DNA from: Bacteroidales bacterium
GTDB lineage: Bacteria; Bacteroidota; Bacteroidia; Bacteroidales; Marinilabiliaceae
Assembly: GCA_900766825.1 (NCBI GenBank)
Contig: CAAFWU010000061.1
Coordinates: 1-19,085 of the forward strand
Direction: 5' to 3'
Length of the DNA stretch: 19,085 bases
A model generated the notes under the pieces. The model made no database searches. It was not told the origin of the DNA and worked only from the letters and a program-made list of their open reading frames with translations. A program made the translations under genes and the position numbers. Below, one piece after another: positions 7,256 through 12,293 of the stretch. Position 1 is the first letter of the stretch; the number at the start of each line of letters is the position of its first letter.

Positions 7256-8020
7256 ATGAAGACAAAAGAGGAGATTGTGGCCAATTGGCTGCCACGCTAC
7301 ACAGGTCGAAAGTTGGAGGATTTCCCACGCTACCTGCTGTTAACCAACTTCATGCATTACGTTGAGCTCTTTGCCGAGATGCACAACGTGCCCATACAAG
7401 ATGGGAATATGCCCAACGCCATGACAAAAGAGGTTGGCATAATAAACTTTGGCATGGGTAGTCCCAACGCAGCCACCATAATGGACTTGCTCATGGCCGT
7501 ACAACCTAAGGCTGTGCTCTTTTTGGGCAAATGCGGCGGCGTGAAGAAGAAGAACAACATAGGCGACTTCATACTGCCCATTGCGGCCATACGAGGAGAC
7601 GGTACCAGCAACGACTACATGGCTCCCGAGGTGCCCGCCTTGCCAGCCTTCTCGCTACAACGTGCTGTGTCTTCGGCCATTAGGGACCGCGGTCACGACT
7701 ACTGGACAGGCACCGTATACACCACCAACCGCCGTGTGTGGGAGCACGACGAAGAATTCAAACACCGCATAGAGAGCATGCGCTGCATGGCTGTGGACAT
7801 GGAAACGGCCACCCTCTTTACCGTAGGGTTCCACAACGAGATTCCCACAGGCGCTCTGCTGCTCGTATCGGACCAACCCATGATTCCCGAGGGCATCAAA
7901 ACGGCCGAGAGCGACCGCAAGGTGACCGCCCAATACGTCCGCGCACATGTTGAGATTGGCATTGCCGCCCTCGAAGACATTGCCCGCGAAGGCAACTCGG
8001 TTAAACACCTGAAATTCTAA
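7256..8020 (+). CDS. amn: AMP nucleosidase (short Bacteroidales form)
   Basis: 254 aa from the ATG at 7256. Member of the nucleoside phosphorylase fold; the short form annotated in Bacteroidales as AMP nucleosidase splits AMP into adenine and ribose 5-phosphate, a cytosolic purine salvage or adenylate-pool control step. Visible: the phosphate-side loop GIINFGMGSPNAA (61-73), LGKCGGV (90-96), the base/ribose segment MAVDMETA (178-185) with the usual Met-Glu pair, and VSDQPMIPEG (204-213) with the catalytic-type Asp. The longer N-terminal regulatory domain of the E. coli Amn is absent, as usual in this phylum. A TTG start 21 nt upstream is possible by frame but falls within the promoter. holA follows after 26 bp on the same strand. 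Assignment as nucleosidase rather than another family phosphorylase rests on resemblance, not on a diagnostic residue. Confidence 0.9.
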   Translation: MKTKEEIVANWLPRYTGRKLEDFPRYLLLTNFMHYVELFAEMHNVPIQDGNMPNAMTKEVGIINFGMGSPNAATIMDLLMAVQPKAVLFLGKCGGVKKKNNIGDFILPIAAIRGDGTSNDYMAPEVPALPAFSLQRAVSSAIRDRGHDYWTGTVYTTNRRVWEHDEEFKHRIESMRCMAVDMETATLFTVGFHNEIPTGALLLVSDQPMIPEGIKTAESDRKVTAQYVRAHVEIGIAALEDIAREGNSVKHLKF

Positions 8021-8046
8021 CAGAAAAAATAGAGGAACAAGGGCCA

Positions 8047-9081
8047 ATGGCACAGATGACCCAAGATGAAATAATGAAAGAGTTGCGGGCAGGCACCTAC
8101 CGCCCCGTCTATCTGCTAATGGGCGAAGAGCCCTACCCCATCGATGTGGTGAGCGACTACATTGAGACCCACGCTCTGAGCGAAGCCGACCGCACATTCA
8201 ACCAGAGCGTGGTATACGGTCGCGACACCAATGGTCAGCAGATTGCCACCGAGTGCAACCAATATCCCACCTTTGCCGAGCGCCGCGTAATAATTGTTAA
8301 GGAGGCTCAGGCCATGCCTCACATTGCCGACCTCGAGGGTTACGTAAACCACTGCCTACCCTCCACCATTCTGGTTCTGTGCCATAAGTACAAGAGCATC
8401 GACAAACGCCTCAAGCTGACCAAAGCCATTGAGAAAGTGGGTGTCATAATGGAGACCAAATGCCTCTACGACAACCAGATGCCCCAATGGATAAGCACCT
8501 TTGCGCATAGCCAAGGCCTAAGCATTGAGGAGCGCGCAGCCGAGCTGCTGGCCGAGCACGTGGGCACCAGTCAGAGCGATGCTGCCAAAGCCTTCGAGAA
8601 GATACGCTCGGCCGTGGGTCCAGGGCTCAAGACGGTGACCACCGACATGGTTTCGGAGCATGTGGGTGTGAGCAAAGAGTACAACGCCTTTGAGCTTCGC
8701 GATGCCCTCTTTCGCCGAGACCGCGCCAAGGCTCTGCGCATTGTCAAAGCCATGGGACAGAACGAGAAGGCCTTCCCTGTGCAGGTAATCTTTGCCACCC
8801 TCTACAATGGATTCGACCACCTCTTTACCTACACCTTCACCCTGAGCACCACCCAAAACGAGCAGGCTGCAGTGAAGGCAGCCTTAGATTGTGGCGAGAA
8901 GAACCCCTATATGGTAACCCGCACTTTTGCCCCTGCCGCCAAACTATATAATGCATCAAAATGCATGCGCATAACCAGCATGCTGGCGCAGTACGACATG
9001 CGCTCTAAAGGCTTTGCGTGGCCCGAGACATCGAACCGAGATATGTTGGTTGACGTTGTTTGCCGAATTTTAGATGCATAG
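8047..9081 (+). CDS. holA: DNA polymerase III subunit delta
   Basis: 344 aa, normal length for HolA. Delta is the clamp-loader wrench that opens the beta sliding clamp during replication. Visible family features: YLLMGEEPYPID (22-33) at the N-terminus, in place of a functional Walker A; a strand-turn EAQAM region (86-90) after FAERRVIIVKE; the domain I/II segment containing VLCHKYKSIDKRLKL; and the VGVSKEYNAFEL motif (206-217) that begins the C-terminal collar domain, followed by ALFRRDRAKAL. It begins 26 bp after amn and shares its promoter. A pairing of nucleotide salvage with replication is probably only gene-order history. No terminator with a T-run was found between its stop and the next gene. 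Confidence 0.94.
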   Translation: MAQMTQDEIMKELRAGTYRPVYLLMGEEPYPIDVVSDYIETHALSEADRTFNQSVVYGRDTNGQQIATECNQYPTFAERRVIIVKEAQAMPHIADLEGYVNHCLPSTILVLCHKYKSIDKRLKLTKAIEKVGVIMETKCLYDNQMPQWISTFAHSQGLSIEERAAELLAEHVGTSQSDAAKAFEKIRSAVGPGLKTVTTDMVSEHVGVSKEYNAFELRDALFRRDRAKALRIVKAMGQNEKAFPVQVIFATLYNGFDHLFTYTFTLSTTQNEQAAVKAALDCGEKNPYMVTRTFAPAAKLYNASKCMRITSMLAQYDMRSKGFAWPETSNRDMLVDVVCRILDA

Positions 9082-9174
9082 AGGCACAGGTGAGGTGAGA
9101 CATCTTACAGGTTGCACATTGCCCTTGAACGCCAAATAGTGCAAAAGGGCGGTAGAACTAAAAGCAAAAAAACA

Positions 9175-9182
9175 TATATTTG
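9175..9182 (+). promoter_or_regulatory. -7 promoter element for the Cse60-like gene
   Basis: TATATTTG exactly fits TAnnTTTG; the predicted transcript start is about 40 nt before the ATG at 9229. No clear TTTG occurs at the -33 distance. Confidence 0.5.
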
Positions 9183-9228
9183 CACAAGCAAAGCATATTA
9201 ACACCAATAACAAACAAGACAAAGAGTC

Positions 9229-9423
9229 ATGGCACAAATCTTGACAAAGCATTTCCAGTATTCTGGCACCGATGACTTCGACCAGACACTGGACGTTCAG
9301 ATTAACGAGTACATCAAGCAGGAGCAGATTTCGTCGGACGACGTGGTGTCAATCAAGTATGAGGGGCACTCGGCTTTGGGCGTCAACACATACTCGGCTC
9401 TTTTGGTATATAAGAAACACTAA
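9229..9423 (+). CDS. Small Cse60-like protein
   Basis: 64 aa, acidic, no signal peptide or membrane segment. The pattern, an amphipathic segment FDQTLDVQINEYIKQ (17-31) followed by VVSIKYEG (39-46) and a terminal strand YSALLVYKK, resembles the small alpha/beta Cse60 (DUF2758) family named after a Bacillus sporulation protein and also seen in non-sporulating Bacteroidota. The match is from memory of the family pattern, so treat it as tentative. It has its own -7 element upstream and a strong terminator about 100 bp downstream, so it appears to be a monocistronic, independently expressed small gene. Function is unknown. Confidence 0.75.
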   Translation: MAQILTKHFQYSGTDDFDQTLDVQINEYIKQEQISSDDVVSIKYEGHSALGVNTYSALLVYKKH

Positions 9424-9517
9424 TATATTGGGGCTCCTTTTGAGAGCTGAGCAGAGAAATTTGGGGACTTCAACTTTTGTTGGGGGATGGGTTTTCTGCG
9501 GCAATATTAGAGAGACT

Positions 9518-9558
9518 GCGACCATGTTGGTTTACAAGACCGACATGGTTGTTTTTTT
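9518..9558 (+). terminator. Rho-independent terminator after the Cse60-like gene
   Basis: An 11-bp stem with one G-T wobble (9521-9531 with 9539-9549), a 7-nt loop and a run of seven Ts at 9552-9558. It ends the plus-strand transcript before the convergent transporter gene. Confidence 0.88.
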
Positions 9559-9592
9559 ATGCCTCGGGCTCAATGAGGGGGGGAATAGGGAA

Positions 9593-9633
9593 CCCCATGC
9601 CTCGGGCTTTGGGTTTGGTCTCGGGGCATGGGG
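9593..9633. terminator. Large GC-rich hairpin between convergent genes
   Basis: Arms 9593-9606 and 9620-9633 pair over 14 bp, with two G-T wobbles when read on the plus strand, around a 13-nt loop. It lies between the convergent small gene and the BASS transporter, so it may serve as a back-up terminator, but neither side has a strong T-run (only TTTT on the plus strand). The left arm includes a 12-base sequence, ATGCCTCGGGCT, that also occurs at 9559-9570. Confidence 0.5.
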
Positions 9634-9681
9634 CAGTTTTAAGGGGGAATATTTTATTTTTTGGGGGAGTGTGTTGACGGA

Positions 9682-10653
9682 TTACTTGGTTTGTTCGGCA
9701 ACAGCTGCGGCGGCCAACTCCTTATGTCTCTTTTTCCAAAGTTGATAGCTATTGACAACGTTCTGCCAGAGGACATAGGCTCCAGGGGCCACGGCAGAGA
9801 GGGAATGAAGATAGGCCAGAGACATCCAGATGGCCAAAACGGTGTTCTTCTGACCAATGGCCTGACCACCACTTATGCGCTGACCGTAGTGCCCTGCCAC
9901 CACCTTGCCAAAGAGGAACTGCACGGCGCAGGTGACGAGAGAGACAATGGAGAGGAGCAGAACGATTTGCATATTGTCGGCATCGTCCACAATGCTTTTG
10001 GCTGTTTTGCCCATGACCAAAGCCAAGGCGCAGGCCCAGATGTAGAAGGAGACGCCAGCATGTTCGCGCAGAAAGGCGTGAACTTTGGGCAACGTTAGGC
10101 GGAGGATTTGGGAGACGATGAATGGCAAGATGAGGAGGGGGAATACCTTGCTGAGGATGAGGAGGAAGGCATGGACGAATTCGAGTCCCTCCTGTGGGTT
10201 GACAATGGGGAATACGAGTGGGACGTATATGGCTGTGACAATATTAATAAGGAAGGTGTAGGATATGAGGGTCTCGGCACTGCCCCCCAGTTTGGCTGTG
10301 ATGACGGCAGCGGCTGTTGCGGTTGGGCAGATGAAGCAGACCATGGCACCTTGGGCCAAGATGGGCGATATGGGTGCCAGCAGGAGATAGGAGAGGGTGC
10401 AGGCCACAACCTGAAAGGCAATGAGCATGAAATGCCACTGACGGAAACGGAACTCCTTGGGGTCTACACGACAGAAGGTGAGCAGCAGCTGTGCAAAGAT
10501 GAAGCCTGGAGTAAGGAATCGCTCGAGAGCCCAAGCGGCGGGCTGGAGAGGTTTCATGAAATCGAGGCAGTGAAAAGCTGCGTATATGAGCACGCCCGAG
10601 ACCATGGCCACGGGCAACGTCCAGTTCTTTAGGAAAGAGACTATTTTATTCAT
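9682..10653 (-). CDS. BASS-family (bile acid:Na+ symporter-like) transporter
   Basis: 323 aa from the ATG at 10653. A polytopic inner-membrane protein with about nine to ten hydrophobic segments. Family marks: the PTATAAAVITAKLGG segment (110-124) with TLISYTFLINIV after it, resembling the first discontinuous-helix region of BASS carriers, and SGGQAIGQKNTVLAIW (261-276), the second conserved crossover region. Substrate cannot be told; bacterial relatives carry bile acids, pantoate-like or other organic anions with sodium. The tail is Lys/Ala-rich and cytosolic. The frame is open 46 codons further upstream, but that part is not transporter-like and lies upstream of a TAnnTTTG match at 10685-10678, so the internal ATG is preferred. 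It is transcribed alone, convergent with the small gene on its left. Confidence 0.88.
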   Translation of the reverse strand: MNKIVSFLKNWTLPVAMVSGVLIYAAFHCLDFMKPLQPAAWALERFLTPGFIFAQLLLTFCRVDPKEFRFRQWHFMLIAFQVVACTLSYLLLAPISPILAQGAMVCFICPTATAAAVITAKLGGSAETLISYTFLINIVTAIYVPLVFPIVNPQEGLEFVHAFLLILSKVFPLLILPFIVSQILRLTLPKVHAFLREHAGVSFYIWACALALVMGKTAKSIVDDADNMQIVLLLSIVSLVTCAVQFLFGKVVAGHYGQRISGGQAIGQKNTVLAIWMSLAYLHSLSAVAPGAYVLWQNVVNSYQLWKKRHKELAAAAVAEQTK

Positions 10654-10677
10654 TGAGAGACAAAATGTTCTACTCGA

Positions 10678-10685
10678 CAAAGTTA
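10678..10685 (-). promoter_or_regulatory. -7 promoter element for the BASS transporter
   Basis: TAACTTTG on the minus strand exactly fits TAnnTTTG. The implied start of transcription, near 10672, gives a leader of about 18 nt before the ATG at 10653 and supports that start over the longer open frame. The -33 match is weak. Confidence 0.5.
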
Positions 10686-10905
10686 ACACAATGTTTAATC
10701 TGTTGAATCGGGCGGAGTGGAGAGTTAAGATTATTTGACGGGAAGAGTGAAGAAAAACTGGAGATAGTTTAATTTTATAGGCAATATTCATAACTCGGCT
10801 CCGTTAATGGTGTGTATTTACGAAAGGAATGTGATTATAGCTCGCATTTATATCAGTAAATTCATCAATAAACCATTACAAATAAAATATTAACAACAAA
10901 TTAGT

Positions 10906-11142
10906 ATGAGTAAGTTTGCAAAAATTATTGTGACCATTTTGGTAATTGTCATTGCTTTTATCTTGCATGCATTTTTTTCCGCACTCGCTAAGTCACAAGG
11001 AGGAAGTGGAAATACTGGAATAGTGGGATTAATCATATTATTTGCGGCAATAGGAGCAGTACGAGCAATTTGGAAAAAAGATAAGAATTCCGACAACAGT
11101 GCGAATGGAGAGAAGAACAACACCTCAATTCTGCAGAAATAA
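10906..11142 (+). CDS. Small two-helix membrane protein
   Basis: 78 aa; not recognised as a named family. Two hydrophobic segments (about 6-28 and 36-56) joined by a short Gly/Ser/Gln-rich loop (KSQGGSGNTG), then a hydrophilic Lys/Asn/Asp/Ser tail. This predicts a small inner-membrane hairpin protein. Its stop is 8 bp before the ATG of the J-domain gene, so the two are almost certainly one transcript and may act together. The pair is much more AT-rich than its neighbours. The 114 bp upstream of the divergent transporter's long open frame is AT-rich, and I could not identify a convincing promoter there. Confidence 0.78.
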   Translation: MSKFAKIIVTILVIVIAFILHAFFSALAKSQGGSGNTGIVGLIILFAAIGAVRAIWKKDKNSDNSANGEKNNTSILQK

Positions 11143-11150
11143 AGCCCGCC

Positions 11151-11648
11151 ATGTTCAAGGACTACTACCAAATACTCGAAATACCGCCAACCGCCTCTGC
11201 CTCTGAGGTTAAGACCGCGTATCGAGCTATGTCGATGAAATGGCATCCTGACAAAAATCCAGGCAAAGACGTTATGTCGAAGATGCAAGACATTAACGAA
11301 GCTTATGCTATTCTGAAAGACGAGGTCAAGCGTCAACGATACGATAACGAATACAGAATATTCACGGCCTCGAGGGTTAACCAACAAGAATGGTCTTACA
11401 CTAATAATACCAATAGCAGTCAAAACGCTAATGATTGGGATTACAATTACGATGTGCATGACGATTCTCTGAAAGATGACATCAAAGAGGCAAGAGAATA
11501 CGCAAAGAGTCTTGTAGAAGAGTTTCTTAATTCATTCAAGACTGCTTCTAAAGATGCTGTCAAAGGAGCATGGAATGAATCAAAATATATGGTATATATT
11601 GCCATATTTTTCACTTTGCTTGGTTTATTTATTAGCCTAACGGTTTAA
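11151..11648 (+). CDS. J-domain (DnaJ-like) protein with C-terminal membrane anchor
   Basis: 165 aa. N-terminal J domain (about 3-67): DYYQILEIPPTAS start, helix II AYRAMSMKWHPDK with the HPD triad at 32-34 needed to stimulate DnaK ATPase, then INEAYAILKDEVKRQRYDN. No Gly/Phe-rich region, zinc-finger repeats or DnaJ C-terminal substrate domains, so it is a specialised co-chaperone, not canonical DnaJ. Residues 70-100 are Asn/Ser/Tyr/Trp-rich and probably flexible; 105-140 is helical and charged; 146-163 is a single hydrophobic segment ending two residues before the C-terminus, predicting a tail-anchored protein with the J domain in the cytosol. It is preceded by a two-helix membrane protein gene 8 bp upstream. 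Client is unknown; recruitment of DnaK to the membrane is inferred. Confidence 0.9.
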   Translation: MFKDYYQILEIPPTASASEVKTAYRAMSMKWHPDKNPGKDVMSKMQDINEAYAILKDEVKRQRYDNEYRIFTASRVNQQEWSYTNNTNSSQNANDWDYNYDVHDDSLKDDIKEAREYAKSLVEEFLNSFKTASKDAVKGAWNESKYMVYIAIFFTLLGLFISLTV

Positions 11649-11726
11649 AGTTCCACCATTTACAACTGGGCAAAGTTTTATCATTGTAAAATCTAAGAGG
11701 GTTAAATCATTCTATATTCCTTTCTC

Positions 11727-11859
11727 AGGGCGTTGCCCTTCGGATATTCTGCTGCCCTTTCAGGGCGCGGAGTTGAGTGGGGGGGCCACGTTTACCCAGG
11801 GCGGTGCCCTGGGCTATGTTCTGTTGCCCCTTCGGGGCGATAGCCCCCGTTGGGGGCTA
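11727..11859. repeat. Array of five mini-hairpins with 3-nt loops
   Basis: Five perfect inverted repeats, each with a three-base loop: 11727-11739 (5-bp stem, loop GTT), 11754-11766 (5 bp, TTC), 11795-11813 (8 bp, GGT), 11826-11838 (5 bp, TTC; extends to 7 with flanking pairs) and 11841-11859 (8 bp, GTT). Stems are built from GCCC/GGGC words in AT-rich surroundings. I recall similar GC-rich blocks scattered between genes in Bacteroidales genomes, but have not confirmed that this is one. Confidence 0.75.
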
Positions 11860-11937
11860 AACATACTATACTTACACTTAGTGCTTTTGAAGATTACCAC
11901 TTGCAAAACCTTTTATCTTAATAAAATCACTTTAGAG

Positions 11938-11968
11938 AAAGTCTCATTGCCATGCGCTATGAGACTTT
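11938..11968 (+). terminator. Terminator-like hairpin
   Basis: Perfect 10-bp stem (11938-11947 with 11959-11968), 11-nt loop, followed on the plus strand by T-rich sequence. It could end transcripts of the J-domain operon, though it lies 290 nt past that stop codon. Confidence 0.5.
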
Positions 11969-12146
11969 TCTTTTATCCCTCTACACTTTTTCATACCTTT
12001 TTCTGTCTTACATTCTACCTTATTTTCTGTCTTTATTTCTGTCTTATTATCTGACTTATTATCTGGCTCCTTTTTTATCTTCTCTTTTGTTTTCGTTTCT
12101 GTCTTATTAGCAGGCTTCTTTCCTATATTCTTTCTATCTTATTATC
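11962..12146. repeat. Pyrimidine-rich degenerate repeat tract
   Basis: The plus strand is almost purely C/T/A-rich, with TTCTGTCTT recurring at about 12001, 12025, 12037 and 12097 and TTATTATCTG-type words between. The minus strand carries an open but ATG-less frame (12138 down to a TGA at 11946-11944) that would read as Lys/Glu/Thr/Asn-rich. Decayed low-complexity coding DNA or a simple repeat. Confidence 0.55.
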
Positions 12147-12236
12147 AACAATATCCTATTATATTTTAACCCTTCACATAATATTCGAGTTCACATCGTC
12201 GGTTCTAATAAATAGAGTTTTAGTAAAATCACAAGC

Positions 12237-12270
12237 AAAGCCCCACCGCCCAAACAGGCAGTGGGGCTTT
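12237..12270 (-). terminator. Terminator of the outer-membrane beta-barrel gene
   Basis: A perfect 10-bp stem (12237-12246 with 12261-12270; AAAGCCCCAC against GTGGGGCTTT), 14-nt loop, 24 nt past the minus-strand stop. T-runs are short on both sides, so it may work in both directions or only weakly. Confidence 0.6.
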
Positions 12271-12293
12271 TGAAATATCATTAAGCGCAAAGG

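Larger units (their letters stand above)
11649..12293. other. Gene-free stretch with hairpin array and repeat tract
   Basis: 645 bases between the convergent J-domain and outer-membrane protein genes. In order: AT-rich sequence to about 11720; five short GC-rich hairpins (11727-11859); about 80 bases without recognised content; a terminator-like hairpin (11938-11968); a C/T-rich repetitive tract (about 11962-12146); AT-rich sequence; and a hairpin next to the outer-membrane protein gene (12237-12270). A 93-codon plus-strand frame across it (11773-12054) translates the hairpins and low-complexity DNA and is not considered a gene. Confidence 0.8.

Noticed and set aside
9112..9150. Possible H-type pseudoknot after holA (TTGCAC/GTGCAA interleaved with GCCCTT/AAGGGC)
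   Set aside because: The two 6-bp stems interleave, but there are no bases between the two 3' arms to cross the first stem, so they are more likely mutually exclusive or chance pairings; no T-run makes it a terminator.
10654..10791. 46-codon N-terminal extension of the BASS transporter
   Set aside because: It contains the predicted -7 promoter element, and the translated part does not look like transporter sequence; the ATG at 10653 gives the expected N-terminus.
11773..12054. 93-codon plus-strand frame in the gene-free stretch
   Set aside because: Its first part translates the GC hairpins and the rest translates the pyrimidine-rich tract; no coherent protein features beyond an artefactual hydrophobic, Phe/Leu-rich tail.
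11700..12170. CRISPR array
   Set aside because: Repeats are short, degenerate and irregularly spaced with no uniform spacers, and no cas genes are nearby.
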